Positions 10,537-21,218 of a stretch of 42,763 nt of DNA are shown piece by piece; position 1 is the first letter of the stretch; the number at the start of each line of letters is the position of its first letter. The notes beneath the pieces were generated by a model. That model was not told the origin of the DNA, made no database searches, and worked only from the letters and a program-made list of their open reading frames with translations. Position numbers and translations under genes: made by a program. Source of the DNA: Ophioceras dolichostomum (Eukaryota > Ascomycota > Sordariomycetes > Magnaporthales > Ophioceraceae); the NCBI GenBank assembly GCA_003049485.1, contig PYST01000302.1, positions 1 through 42,763 on the forward strand, given 5' to 3'.

Positions 10537-13016
10537 CGTGGCCCTCTCAACACACAGCTGCAAGGTGCTGGCTTGCTCGTTCGCGTCTTCTTGGCTCGGC
10601 CGTTTCCCTTTTGCTGGTAATGTTGATGACGGCGATGGAGGGTGGCAGGTGGCACGGACGCTTGTAGTTGGTGCCAGAGTCGAAGTCGGCCGGTTGGAAG
10701 CTCGTCAATATGCTCGCCTCCTCGACAAAACCCGCTCAGCCGGGACATTCAGAGGCGTGCGAGGAAGATCGGAGAGTCTCGCAAGATACAGATCGGGAGT
10801 CGCTCGGCGTAGTTACACCAAACCAACCGGTCTTCCGGGACGGACAAGCCACAACAAGCGACAGGTCGGAAATGACGGCAAAATAAGGGGTAAACCTCAT
10901 CAGCGGTCCGGGCTAGGACCAACACACCGGAACAGCCAGAGGCCCCAAGATACGCCTCGTCTTTCTTCCCCTGGACCGCTGCAATTGCCGGCATCCCACA
11001 AACCCACACGCCCACCGGCATGGCCAGTTCAAACAAGAATGGTCCGAGTTCCCCACTTGGAAGTGGCCCAGCGGAGAACATGCTCGTCGTTAGCTCCCAG
11101 ACCCCTGCAGACGATCGGCGATCTCAGAGGAAAGCATTAACAGAAAGGGTAGTAGCTCGGCGTTAGGGTCGATCGTTCACATCCCATTATCAAGGGTATT
11201 GAGAAAAACGCCTTCCGACGAGCCAGGTCGCGCAGAAGCACATCCAGAGTTTTGCAAGTCTGTAGGCTAATGCACGACCACAAGCTTCACTCTCTCTCGC
11301 ACCTTCCTGGTTTGAGATACGAGGAATCGCAGACTTTTCCTCTAATAAAAGTTCCTTGCACGAATCCTCAAGCGGTTGGTCGCGTTCTGGTGGAGGTTCT
11401 CCAGCTCTTGGGCGTCCTGAAGAGCCCATATTTCGCCCCAGGCCCGGCCCTCTCGACGGGTTTGCCTGCCGATGATGGCTCGCTGGCATCAAGAATGGCC
11501 TTCTGGCTATCAGTACTTACCTTTTGGCACCAAATTTGGTACGTTGATGGCGCCAATAAATCATTTCCTGTCTCTTATCACAACGCATCTGGAGTAGACC
11601 GGCCCTGCATACCCTGGGTTTGGAATCCCACGTCGTCTATGCACATGATGTTCCCGAAACTGGGTAGGCACACAAACCCACACAACCGGTGAGCTGCGTG
11701 ATACGAATATTGCCGTGGGATGTGCCAGAGCCGTTCAGGAAGGCTTTTCTTCAATGGTTGACACTAACCGCCTCGGCTCCGCACCACTCATATCTACCAG
11801 GTACTACTTGACACGGTCAGTATACAACACATTGACAACCATTAGGTTATCCGGCTAGCCATTCACCCAGTCCTCCTGCAGCCCCTTCTGCATAATGAGT
11901 ACGCGAGGTGTCGTTATGCAGTACAACAACTAAGTAGGTAGCAGTATTATGAGTATTATGACCACTGCGCTGCTTCGGCAATAGTCAGGGGCATCTTAAC
12001 TCCGGTTTCGCAGGCCGCCTTTTTGACGGCCGATAAACATCATGGTGCCTTCCATCAAAGTTGTAGCCTTTCCTATGGAAGACAAGCATATAATTCCTCC
12101 AGGAGCCACCAAATGCACCGCATTACCCGAAGTGGGAGGAGGTTGGAGACGAGAGGGATCGTGGGGGCTGTTCTGTTTGACTCTCATTAGTCTCCCACAG
12201 ACCAATGATCCAGGACGACAGTGCATAGATGCTCGTCTCTTCTGTGCAGGGGATGTGTGGCAACGCCTGAAAAGACCAGCGATGCGAAGGGGGTGGAGCG
12301 AGTCCCCACAGAGGTCGCCGTCTAAAACTGGGGGTCAGAAGGCAAAAACGGGTTGGCGGAGACGATCCAGGGGTCGCGGGAGAGCCCGGGCCACTTACGA
12401 CCTAGTGGAGGCTCAAGTAACAGCAGATGTGGACATCCATTATTGCTTCGATGCAACACTGCGTGACAGAGATAAGTACACGAAGCGAGCCAAACGAGCA
12501 GGACGACGTGATGTGGTTATCGTGCAGCTACTCCTGAAGCGGATGCCATGTGGAATCTTCAGATAGCAAATATCAGCTGGCCGCGTTGCCGGACCTGGAC
12601 TATGCTTCGCCCGGTTTACCCCTTGCCGTATGGTGATCAGCATTCGGTTGAGTCGATATTTCCGTCGTTACCACCACAGGGGGGAGGGAAAGGGGGTGAA
12701 CTGGGGCGACAAGGACGCGGGCCGACCGTAAAAGGATACAGCAGATGGGATATAATCAATGGCCGGTCGTGCCACACTGTCCCCATGCAGGCCGCGGGGG
12801 CTACGAAACCAAGTCCAGAGTCTCCCGATCTCTCTCCCTCGACTCTTTCCGCTCGTCCGTCCCAAAACTCGGACAAACAGCCTCCCGACGATCATTGCTG
12901 TTTACTGCTGGGTCCCAACACCGAGCTCCTTACTAAGAAACGCCGCAGACGCGTCCCGCCCCAAGCACTGCATGACTCCTCGAGACCAGAACAAAACTGA
13001 AGACGACTAGGTAGTC
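10537..13016. other. Gene-free 2.5-kb stretch
   Basis: Many short ORFs occur on both strands, but none shows a recognisable domain, a plausible splice pattern or family motifs. The part near the alpha/beta hydrolase presumably holds that gene's promoter and 5' UTR. No repeat or RNA gene was recognised. Confidence 0.45.
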
Positions 13017-14264
13017 ATGGCGGGCAAGACAACGGCCACTAGCACAACCGCGACGGTGGCATCCTCGCCGGACGAGGCCACCAACTCATCACACCCTCAA
13101 CACCCTGTCGTCTCCAAACAGCCACTCCGCGTACTCTTCCAGCTCGGCTCGGTCGCCAGCATCATCGCCCGTCTCCCAGTATGGGCGACCCGGGCCCTGG
13201 TGCCGCCACTGCGGCCTCGCCCGGGATGGACGGCCAAGCAGACGTTCATCACGCCGCTCTTCTACAGCCTAGTAGACATGCAATCGCGCATCGGCATCAC
13301 CGAGACCACCAGCTTCGAGCCCGGCGTCGAGGGCGACCACTTCGCCGTCGCTGAGCCCTTTCCCTCGAAGATGTACCTCGGTCCCCTCGAACCCTCGCCC
13401 GCAAACGGCAGCACAGCCCCCTTCAAGACCGGCGGCGTGTGGTACCCGCGCAAGCCTAGCTGCACCACCGACACCGGCCTTGACCCGAGCAGCATCACTA
13501 AGACCTCGCTGGTAGGCCTGCACGTCCACGGTGGCGCCTTCGTGCTCGGCACCGGCAGGTCCGACTTCTCGGGCTTCGCAGCCTCGACGCTCACTACGCA
13601 CGGTGGGCTCGACTTTGTCTTTTGCCTGACGTACCGACTTTCGGGCTACGGCGGCTCGAACCCGTTCCCGGCCGCGCTGCAGGACACGCTGACCTGCTAC
13701 TTATACCTGACGCGCACGATGGGGTTCCCCGCGCAGAACGTCGTCGTCAGTGGCGACAGCGCGGGCGGGAATCTGATCGTGGCGCTTCTGCGGTACATCG
13801 GGGAGTACGGCGCCAAGCTGGAGATAGAGCTGCCGCGGTGCGCGGTGCTGTTCTCGCCGTGGGTCAGTCCCATGCTGTGTCTGGCGGACGAGAGCGTGCA
13901 TGGGTATACCACGTGCGCCAATAAGGCGACTGACTACCTGCCTATGTCGTTCTTGAAGTGGGGTGCGACGACGTATCGCGGTGCGTTGACGGAGGAGGAG
14001 GCGCTTGACCATCCGTATATCACGCCTTCGGGGCACGCGTTTGCTACACCAGTGCGGATCTTGATCAATGTCGGGGAGGCGGAGATCTTTGACAAGCATG
14101 TTGCGGCTTGGGCGGAGGAGATGAAGGCTGTGGAAGGGAATCACGTCGAGTTGAACGTGGAGGAGAACGCGGTGCATGATTCGATTGTCATTGGTGGCCA
14201 GTTGGGCTTTGAGAAGAGCGCGAGGGAGGTCGCGGAGAGGATCAAGGGGTTCGTGGTGGCGTGA
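13017..14264 (+). CDS. Alpha/beta hydrolase, hormone-sensitive-lipase-like esterase
   Basis: A single-exon gene of 415 residues. The HSL (hydrolase fold 3) signature is complete. The oxyanion-hole HGGAF is at 171-175, the nucleophile elbow GDSAGG at 246-251 puts the catalytic Ser at 248, an acidic residue lies in GEAEIFD (353-359), and the catalytic His is probably H387 in AVHDSI. The first 60 or so residues are Ser/Thr-rich, followed by a hydrophobic segment (LFQLGSVASIIARLPVW) that could anchor or target the protein. No cleavable secretion signal is clear. These enzymes hydrolyse short-chain esters or acylated small molecules, and some process secondary metabolites or xenobiotics. No biosynthetic core gene is nearby, so a housekeeping or detoxifying esterase is the plain reading. 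Substrate unknown. Confidence 0.85.
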   Translation: MAGKTTATSTTATVASSPDEATNSSHPQHPVVSKQPLRVLFQLGSVASIIARLPVWATRALVPPLRPRPGWTAKQTFITPLFYSLVDMQSRIGITETTSFEPGVEGDHFAVAEPFPSKMYLGPLEPSPANGSTAPFKTGGVWYPRKPSCTTDTGLDPSSITKTSLVGLHVHGGAFVLGTGRSDFSGFAASTLTTHGGLDFVFCLTYRLSGYGGSNPFPAALQDTLTCYLYLTRTMGFPAQNVVVSGDSAGGNLIVALLRYIGEYGAKLEIELPRCAVLFSPWVSPMLCLADESVHGYTTCANKATDYLPMSFLKWGATTYRGALTEEEALDHPYITPSGHAFATPVRILINVGEAEIFDKHVAAWAEEMKAVEGNHVELNVEENAVHDSIVIGGQLGFEKSAREVAERIKGFVVA

Positions 14265-14351
14265 AGGGACTATGCCTGAAATTGGATCATACTATAGGAG
14301 GAGTGTTGCATAATGTAACAAGAAGCATCCATGTAGACTAATATGTTGAGC

Positions 14352-15134
14352 CTAGCGCCTGATGATCGGCGGTACCACCGGGTTCCGTGGCGTTGGACTT
14401 GTCCCTAGGCTCCACCCCGGCCGAAACTGGTTGATCTGCACTATCAACTCCAGCGTCGACCCCATTCTCGCACTAGAGGGCTCCGTCTCTTCCAGCCTCT
14501 GCCTCTGCGAGGAGCTGCGCGTGCCTCCTTCCTCATCATCCAGCAAACATCCTCGAGATCCATGTTCCGGTCTTCCTCCGCGAGCTTGCTTGGCCTCGGC
14601 CGCCGCGTTCCGAGCTTCCTCGAGCGCCAGGATCTGGGCCTGGTGCGATTTTGCGAGATCAAACATCTTCGATATCATGGCGAGCTGTCGCGCCTCCTTG
14701 GCGACCGTTTTCTGCAGCAGTTCTTGGCAGCAGTCTCGATTCTCCCAGAGCTCGGCGGCTGTGGTGCTCAACAGGAACCATCGTCGGCGCAAGAAATCTT
14801 GCAGCATGTCAACGGAGTAAAAGCACGGTACTTTCAACAGGCGGACGCCGCGATTGCCCCGCCGTCGGCTCTTGGCAACAGCACCGTTGGGCAGTGGACC
14901 CTCTGGTGCTGGTAGGCGTGCTTTGTGGACTGGCTCTTGGTGGCCATGCTCTGAAGTCCCAAGTAGGATCGAGGCTCCTGCCGAGCTTCGAGCTGTCCGA
15001 GGAATATAATCTCGACTGGCCAACTCTACTTTTCCGCCGATACGTGAGAAAGAGTGAGGCATCTCAGATATTTTGTGCTGGGAACTGTGGTAGTCCATCT
15101 GCTGAGAGGCGGCAGGGGGGGCGGCGGGCCACAA
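14352..15134 (-). CDS. Hypothetical ORF with a coiled-coil segment
   Basis: An open frame of up to 260 codons with no family I recognise. Its best protein-like part is the middle, where an Ala/Glu/Lys/Leu-rich stretch (from ELLQKTVAKEARQ to EEARNAAAEAKQARG) has heptad spacing and would form a coiled coil. The flanks are low-complexity and arginine-rich. The first ATG has no strong context. A second minus-strand ATG at 15310 (ATGGCCGCCACT followed by GTGAGT) could be a short first exon spliced into this frame, but I could not fix an acceptor. Competing frames of similar length overlap it. It may be a real lineage-specific gene or noise. Confidence 0.3.
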   Translation of the reverse strand: MWPAAPPAASQQMDYHSSQHKISEMPHSFSRIGGKVELASRDYIPRTARSSAGASILLGTSEHGHQEPVHKARLPAPEGPLPNGAVAKSRRRGNRGVRLLKVPCFYSVDMLQDFLRRRWFLLSTTAAELWENRDCCQELLQKTVAKEARQLAMISKMFDLAKSHQAQILALEEARNAAAEAKQARGGRPEHGSRGCLLDDEEGGTRSSSQRQRLEETEPSSARMGSTLELIVQINQFRPGWSLGTSPTPRNPVVPPIIRR

Positions 15135-15471
15135 TCTGAGCGAACGAGATAAGTGTCTGTTTGCTGTCGGTCGTCGGGATAGTCGGTGACCGTCTTATGG
15201 CATCTATCGGGCGTTGCCTGTGGTAAAACGCAGCCGTGAATGGTGAGCTTTTGCGCCAAGGCTTCAGTTTGTGAGCGGAGCTTAAAAATACCACTCACAG
15301 TGGCGGCCATGCCTCATGGTCCTCTATAAGAGCCAACTCCTGAACCCCGTCTTTCTCTATGCGGCAGCTATCATCTTCTGAGCGCGAATAGCCACTTTGC
15401 TCTGAGATCTTACCCTCGGCTGACGAAATCCCCTCGTTGTTCCGCGGGCAGCATATCACTGCCCACTCCTC

Positions 15472-16093
15472 CTAAATGTCGCCCCCCTCTTCACTCTGAT
15501 ATCTCCCTAGTTCGTCCTGGATAAAACGGTTCCAGGCCTGGTGCTTCTGTGTCCGCTTCTCAGACTGGCTCTGGCTCTGACCTGACCATCGAAACCTCAG
15601 TCTCTGCTTGAGCCTCATGGCAGGCGCTAACCGATCTTTGGAGGCACATGTTCCAGGCCGAGCGGGGGAGCGACTTTGTAATCTGCGTTTCATATCGCCT
15701 CGTTCAGGTACTCGCTTGAAGTAGAACCCTCTCCACTCCTTGCTTCGGCCGGGGCCAGATTTCCAATTCGCAAGACGCGCGCCTCTCGTAACCCGATGTA
15801 ACCCGATGCTCGCAGTAAGGAAGGCCCCCTTCCCACTCGATACCATTGGGATTGTGCTTGGCCCTGTCTCTGCTGCCAAAGAGCATTCCATGATCCCAAT
15901 TCATGTGGATGTACAATGGCAGAAGGCGGTCGAAGCCCTCGAGGAGCTTGACTATTGTGTCGAGGTTATGTCGCCACGGCTTCGTATCGGATGGGATGAC
16001 ACGCTGTACCGAGTGCCTCGCGATTGGCTGAGAGTCGTTACTCGGAGCAGGCATTTCTCTTCCCTCTCCGTACATCTTACGATGCTCGCCCAT
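15472..16093 (-). pseudogene. Hypothetical gene broken by a 10-bp duplication
   Basis: Two minus-strand frames, 16093-15704 and 15891-15472, overlap. The upstream frame reads DTIVKLLEGFDRLLPLYIHM then WEGGLPYCEHRVT. The downstream frame reads RGARLANWKSGPGR then EWRGFYFKRVPERGDMK and a basic tail. A 10-bp unit is present twice in tandem at 15788-15807, where the frames cross. Counting positions, loss of one unit would put both halves in one continuous frame of about 200 codons. The simplest reading is a recent frameshift in a lineage-specific gene of unknown function. A CTTTCTCTTAG acceptor-like signal lies just upstream of the first ATG, so a 5' exon may exist. No family recognised. Confidence 0.38.
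15788..15807. repeat. 10-bp tandem duplication
   Basis: GTAACCCGAT occurs twice head to tail (15788-15797 and 15798-15807). The unit length is not a multiple of three, and the duplication lies at the crossing point of two long minus-strand frames. Confidence 0.9.
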
Positions 16094-16832
16094 CTGGTAT
16101 AGCTCCCTAAGAGAAAGTTGTACTTATGATCTGTTGGGCTGGAGGTGTTAGGCCGTTGGACCATGCAAATGTGTTAGAGACAAAGGGACAGAGAGCCGAG
16201 CTCCGACCTTTGCTGATGGCCAAGAATGTCCAGGCGTATGCATCTTGTGTCGTCTATATCTACCACAGACCTAGATCAGGTTATCGCCGCAGGCCTTAGA
16301 ATTTGCGAAGAAGCTACCTATCTTCCTAGGAAAGTCAGCTTGTCACTTACCACAGAGACTTAACCTCGAGGACAGAACAGCCAGGCTCTTTCGTAGCTTG
16401 GTGGAGAGACCCAGCAAAGTCCGTTTCGAACGGATTTCGTTTGTCTATTGCCCTCGCTGCGTAGTCTGGTCTCCTATGTTGGGGCATCGTAACGGCCTGG
16501 TGTAGCCTTGAGGTGGAATAGGTAATGAGCTCAAGCTCGAGAATCTAACTTGGGTCTGTAGCCGGCCCTACGGAGAACACAATTCCATGAAAGATCCCCT
16601 TCATTGATGATTCAAGCGCAATGGAGGGCTGGTAGGGAAGGCTGGGAATTGACGGTTAGTACTTCAGGCACCCACCCGCTGGTGCACGATGCAGACAACC
16701 TAATTGGCTGGGCGTGGGTCTTGGGAGCCTCACAGGGAGTCCGTGGCGGAAAACCGCATCATTTCCTAGGATAAAGCCGCCTCGCCCGGCACTCAACGAC
16801 ACATCTGAATTTTCCACCATTTCCCAACACAA

Positions 16833-16933
16833 TCTTGATCCTGCCCTACGCCTAGGCGTCGCGCCGCATTCTCGACTCTTTGATCCTCTAATTGGGACTT
16901 TGTAGGGCAGGATTCTTGATCCTGCCCTACGCC
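16833..16933. repeat. 20-bp direct repeat and 12-bp-stem hairpin
   Basis: The same 20-mer ending CCTGCCCTACGCC occurs at 16833-16852 and 16914-16933. The second copy also forms a hairpin with GTAGGGCAGGAT at 16902-16913 (12-bp stem, 5-nt loop). The pair lies 40-140 bp upstream of the zinc-finger-like ORF. It may be a regulatory element or a footprint of a lost element. Confidence 0.8.
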
Positions 16934-16970
16934 AAGTACCAACAGAAATCATGATCATCAATTAGGTTAA

Positions 16971-17867
16971 GTTTGGGGGGTCTCTTGCTTGTCTTTCATC
17001 AACCGCGACGAGTCTGAGCTGTTCGACACACACGGAAGCATCATCCCGGACCTTGTGGATCTGGAGCAACTACGTAATCTTGCCTTCGCACCCGCTCAAT
17101 GTGTTGCACCAGCCGATATCTTCCCAGCTCAGGCTCTCATCGACAATTGTCGCGCTGATGACCGACACTCTCCTGGCCACACCACTCCTTGCACGGATGA
17201 TACCACCACTCAACCCCCGCCGACCACCACTCTGTGCACCGACGACACCACCTGTTCCCCACTCCTGTCTCTCAGTTCTTCTTCCCCATTCTCGAATCCC
17301 ACCCCTCCACCCGGCGACTTGCTACCTGGCCGCCAGGAACTTGTATTATCATCACCTGGCCCCGCCAGCGCAGCCAGCGCAACCAGCACAACAACAGCCG
17401 CACATCCTTCGGACACGTCGTCGAAAGTGTACCCGCCCCAGCACATCCCGGGCATTATCCAGGACATCCCCGCCTATGTGGCGCCCTTAAGTCCCGTCAA
17501 CCCTTTCTCACCCGAACGCGTCCACCACCGGAAGCTTCACGCGAGGCGCCACCGGTGTGAAAGTGGCTGTGACATTGACTTCAGAGACAAGAGGGATCGC
17601 GATCGCCATTATAGCAGCAAAGTGCACCGGGAGGGGCATCACGACCAGCTCGCCGCCACTGCGCTGTTCCGCTGCGCGTGTGGCAAGGCCGACACGATGT
17701 CCTACAACCACAAGCGCCACGTCAAGGGCTGCAAGAAGCCGGCGCTGGGTGCCTACAGCTGTCCACGAGGGCACCGATGCGACGATACCAGGCAAAGATG
17801 GCTAGCTCACTTTGAGACTGAGGAGCCAGAGGGATGCAAGCTGAAACCCGGCCGACCTTTCAACTGA
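16971..17867 (+). CDS. C2H2-like zinc-finger protein, 5' end unresolved
   Basis: The frame is open from 16971 to TGA at 17867 (about 298 codons), but its first in-frame ATG comes very late. A TTG at 16989 is only a nominal start, so a short upstream exon is likely. Counting from 16989, residues 60-150 are Pro/Thr/Ser-rich, with a small internal repeat (TPCTDDTT, TLCTDDTT). Three Cys/His clusters then follow: C190-C194-H207-H213 (a C2H2-like spacing), C229-C231-H241-H244-C248, and C258-H262-C264-H274-C283. This matches the loose C2H2-like domain seen in many fungal hypothetical proteins, where degenerate fingers follow a disordered N terminus. Nuclear localisation and DNA or RNA binding are possible but unproven. 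Confidence 0.55.
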   Translation, partial: VWGVSCLSFINRDESELFDTHGSIIPDLVDLEQLRNLAFAPAQCVAPADIFPAQALIDNCRADDRHSPGHTTPCTDDTTTQPPPTTTLCTDDTTCSPLLSLSSSSPFSNPTPPPGDLLPGRQELVLSSPGPASAASATSTTTAAHPSDTSSKVYPPQHIPGIIQDIPAYVAPLSPVNPFSPERVHHRKLHARRHRCESGCDIDFRDKRDRDRHYSSKVHREGHHDQLAATALFRCACGKADTMSYNHKRHVKGCKKPALGAYSCPRGHRCDDTRQRWLAHFETEEPEGCKLKPGRPFN

Positions 17868-19424
17868 GGAGGCTAGATTGGATCTCGAGACATGGAGAGA
17901 CTGGACACACTGACCACTCCCGCTCACCACTCCCTCACACCTCGCCCCTCCGATGGTGTCGCTGCCTTCCAATGCTCCGGCCTAAGGGGCGCGTCGAGCT
18001 ATGGGAGGCCCACCAACGAAGGGACGGCAGGGGCATCGTTTGTTTCACGACCCAGCTCCTTGAGGCCGCCGAAAGACTGCTGCCTGCTGCTCGCGGTGAC
18101 CAGGGCAAGATATGCCTTCTAACGAACTATGATGATCGGTGGAGGAAGGGAGGACTAGGGTATAGGGGTTTCTTGGGCTGCCGGGTTACTGTCTGTCTGT
18201 TTCCCTGCGCGTTGCACTTCTTGTCTTCACTCTACTAGGACATTCAGGCAAATGGTTCGCGATTCTGTCCCTGGTCGTTCTAAAACTGAGGACTGAGGTC
18301 AGATCGTCGTTTGCCTCGGGTCCTGAAACTGAGGTCCACAGGCCCTAGAGTAGCTACGTAGTTTAACATGCAGTTGATTACTTACTATTTGTTCGGCCTT
18401 GCTTGACAGTGTGAAGATAGATAGCCGCCTTGGACAGATCCTTCATGCAGATAGGTGCTTCTCCTCGCCCGCAAGACATGCATTATCAAGCTAGCAGAGA
18501 GCCCAACGCATGGGCGCAGAAAAGGGAAAGGAAATCCAGTGTCACACGATCATCACAGCCCTTCTTGTGCTGCTACCCGTCTTGTAATACTGCCTGTCTT
18601 GCCGTGCCGCCACCTGAGAAGAAGTCGATAGACGGCGCAATACGGGAATGCCACATTATGCTAATCACACCGAGTGGAAGGAGCAAACAGAATAAGCAGG
18701 CACGAGAACAGCAAGCGTGACACCCTACGTGCAACCTGTACTTGATGTGTACGATCGCCGACGCTCCTCTCCAGCCTCGGGAGATCCCGGCAGAGGCCGA
18801 AGATAGTAAAGATCGTCTGGAGCATGTATAGTAATTAGAAACTGGTTCTACGGCATACTTATTAATAATTCTCAAGGCGGGGATTACGCACCCGGTGTAA
18901 TCATTCTGTATTTCAAAGCAGCAGAAAATGAGGTCCTTCGTTCGCTCTGTTCTGTAGGGTGAAACTGGAGTCTTCCCCAAGATCCGCGAAAGTGGCTTGC
19001 GTGTTGTGCCCGTCCGCCACCCCAGTCTTTGTGCAAAGACACTGAAAGGCTTTATTTGGATACGCGGGGCTCGGGAACCGCTGTCCCGACGCTGCGCTGC
19101 TGTTTGTGCCCCCACACTTTGTGTCTGGGGAATCGACACGGAAGAGTGACTTGCCCGGCCCGAGGACGAACGCGCCCTTGGCACCTCGCTCCTAGAGACG
19201 CGTCTGCTACCCACGACTGGTGCTTAAAAACTCTGCTCGGTGGGTACCCCGCCTTCCATGTTCTCTTCGCTCTTCGCGATCTGCCTCCCCACGATCTTCT
19301 CAGGTTTTCAAAATACCAGGGGCGGACCAAACCGTGTTTTCCCGAAACGCCCTTTCTCGGGCTCAATACGATTTCCAAAATCGGAAAATCCTTTTGTCTC
19401 TGATTATGGGTATCAATCTTCCCT
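17868..19424. other. No supported gene
   Basis: Short ORFs on both strands here are low-complexity or overlap each other. A minus-strand frame at 19052-19480 is basic and could be a decayed continuation of the 19425-19958 ORF, but frameshifts would be needed. No repeat with recognisable ends was found. Confidence 0.4.
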
Positions 19425-19958
19425 TTAACGATCCTCTTCCCCTGCTTGAGGCTCTTGCGCGCCTCGGGTTTGAATTCCAAGCCAGCGCCGGTCGTTTGAT
19501 TTTCGGCTGCTCGATTTTTTTCGCCTCTCTCGAGCCCTCTGACCCTCTCTTTGCTGCGAGTATCCGGCTGTCGCTTCCATTACGGAGTCGCCGCGTATCA
19601 AGGTATGTGTCCCCTGAAGTGAGTATCTTTGATTCTCATTCTCCTCTTCCACCGTGGGCCGGGCCCTCGTTGCCGGCGGTCCCAGCGGCCTTCTCGGCCC
19701 CACCGAAGCCCAACTGTTTTCGTGCACTCCGGAAGAGCTTCGGCGGAATACGCAGGCCTCCCCAAAGCGATGACGTCTAGAAAGTGGCGTCTGGTGTTGT
19801 CCTACTGGCAGGCACTGTGGCGGCAACACATCTTCAAAACTCTCCTTCGCGTTTCGCGCGCGACTCTGCACAAACAAGCTAACGCACGCGGACAAAAACC
19901 TCGCTCTAGGGTCTACCAACGTTGCTCCTGTCGTAGGATTGCTTGATTGTTCAGTCAT
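19425..19958 (-). CDS. Hypothetical ORF, possible element-derived gene
   Basis: A 177-codon frame starts MTEQSSNPTTGATLVDPRAR and continues FLSACVSLFVQSRARNAKES. Its N-terminal half looks protein-like; the C-terminal half is Arg/Ser/Glu-rich and probably out of its original frame. It follows a purine-rich minus-strand leader with repeated GTCGACGAA/ATCGACGAA-type words. That leader continues across the inserted LTR and LINE to about 22010. I do not recognise a family. A gag-like or ORF1-like protein of a retroelement, or a lineage-specific gene, are both possible. The frame ends shortly before another basic minus-strand frame at 19480-19052, which hints at decay. Confidence 0.3.
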   Translation of the reverse strand: MTEQSSNPTTGATLVDPRARFLSACVSLFVQSRARNAKESFEDVLPPQCLPVGQHQTPLSRRHRFGEACVFRRSSSGVHENSWASVGPRRPLGPPATRARPTVEEENENQRYSLQGTHTLIRGDSVMEATAGYSQQREGQRARERRKKSSSRKSNDRRWLGIQTRGAQEPQAGEEDR

Positions 19959-20023
19959 CGTCTTCGAGATTCGTCGATCTCTTCAGTTTCCGTCGACCTT
20001 TTTTCGGTTTCAGTTGATCTCTA

Positions 20024-20229
20024 TGTCGGGAGGCTAATGGGGAAAGAAATAAGCACGCGTGCAAAATACTACTGAATTCTTGTGTCTGTCTTCCAAAGGA
20101 AAGCTATCTGTGCGTTGGTGGGGAGAGCGACCTTATAAAGGCTGCTTGGTAGGCAGATGCCTTGGAAGTTGATGCCTGAGGACTGAGGCAACAGCTGCCA
20201 CGTGAGCAGGTACCTACTATGAACCAACA
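20024..20229 (-). mobile_element. Solo LTR, 204-bp copia-like family, copy 1 (inverted)
   Basis: On the minus strand it runs TGTTGGTTCATAGTAGG...CTCCCGACA, 206 bp, with a CCTTTATAAGG TATA-like box. It matches the copies at 20958, 26818 and 38226. Flanks are CTCTA (20019-20023) and CTCTT (20230-20234), a 5-bp target duplication with one change. Its 3' end (CCTCCCGACA) is shared with the 20958 copy and not with the other two. Confidence 0.8.
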
Positions 20230-20239
20230 CTCTTCGTTA

Positions 20240-20254
20240 TTTCGTAATTCGTCA
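20240..20254. repeat. LINE target-site duplication, left copy
   Basis: The 15-mer TTTCGTAATTCGTCA is repeated perfectly at 21825-21839. The two copies bracket the LINE fragment and everything nested in it, which sets the exact insertion limits. Confidence 0.85.
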
Positions 20255-20308
20255 CGCCCCAGCCCGGTATAAAGAGCTCCGTATCCAGGCTAAGGCCCGG
20301 CTCCCTAA

Positions 20309-20477
20309 AGAGCTCGACCTCCCCCGGCCGATACTCGGCCGGCTCCTGGCCGCCCGATCGGGCCATGGCGACTTCCACGACTACCACGTCCGNAGAGCTC
20401 GACCTCCCCCGGCCGATACTCGGCCGGCTCCTGGCCGCCCGATCGGGCCATAGCGACTTCCACGACTACCACGTCCG
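20309..20477. other. Assembly junction: N flanked by an 84-bp duplicate
   Basis: The single N at 20393 separates two 84-bp copies of the same sequence (20309-20392 and 20394-20477). They differ at one base, G at 20367 against A at 20452. This is the pattern of two contigs whose ends overlap but were joined with a gap instead of merged. The true genome probably has one copy, or a larger unseen insertion. Confidence 0.85.
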
Positions 20478-20957
20478 GTTCAAACACGAGGATGCCGTCC
20501 TCGCATGCTCCTGCGGCGCCGCCAAGGCCCCGGACCATATCTTTCACTGCCCCCAGGCCAGGCCCGGGCCTGGCTACGCGGCTACCCCCGCTAGATCCTC
20601 GGGACCACGGCCGGCGCCGAGCGCTTTCGCAAGTGGTGCGAGACCACCCGATTCTTCAAGGACATCTGTCCACTGCCAACAGGCCCGAGACCGCCGGGAA
20701 GGGCCGGCGGCGGCGGCCCGAGACCCCAGACCTGAACGCCCCCCCGTAGCCCCACCCCTTGGCTCAGGGCCGAGGAGTGGCCTGCCATAGAAACTAAGGC
20801 CTAAGGGCCCTCGCAACGCTTAAGCGGACGGAAACATGTGCTTTACTTGTTTTCCGTAGCTTAGGCGCGTCATATGCTCCAAGGGAGGCTTCGGGTATTC
20901 ACGTGACCTGGCTCACTAGCCACGTGGCCCGCTGACGTTAAATACTACTACTACTAC

Positions 20958-21163
20958 CGTTGGTTCATAGTAGGTACCTGCTCACGTGGCAGCTGTTGCC
21001 TCAGTCCTAAGGCATCAACTTCCAAGGCATCTACCTACCAAGTAACCTTTATAAGGTCGCTCTCCCCACCAACGCACAGATAGCTTTCCTTTGGAAGACA
21101 GACACAAGAATTCAGTAGTATTTTGCACGCGTGCTTATTCCTTTCCCCATTGGCCTCCCGACA
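20958..21163 (+). mobile_element. Solo LTR, 204-bp family, copy 2, in the LINE tail
   Basis: It is 206 bp, starting CGTTGGTTCATAG (first base changed from the usual T) and ending CCTCCCGACA. The TATA-like CCTTTATAAGG is conserved. It is flanked on both sides by ACTAC (20953-20957 and 21164-21168), a 5-bp target duplication inside the LINE's TAC-repeat tail. It is inverted relative to the copy at 20024. Confidence 0.82.
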
Positions 21164-21182
21164 ACTACTACTACTACTACTG

Positions 21183-21218
<36 letters not shown>

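Noticed and set aside
11610..11640. GGGTTTGGAATCCCA, similar to a tRNA T-arm
   Set aside because: No matching acceptor stem, D-arm or anticodon arm is found in the expected positions.
18573..19214. 213-codon minus-strand ORF
   Set aside because: No domain, erratic composition, and competing frames; coding not supported.
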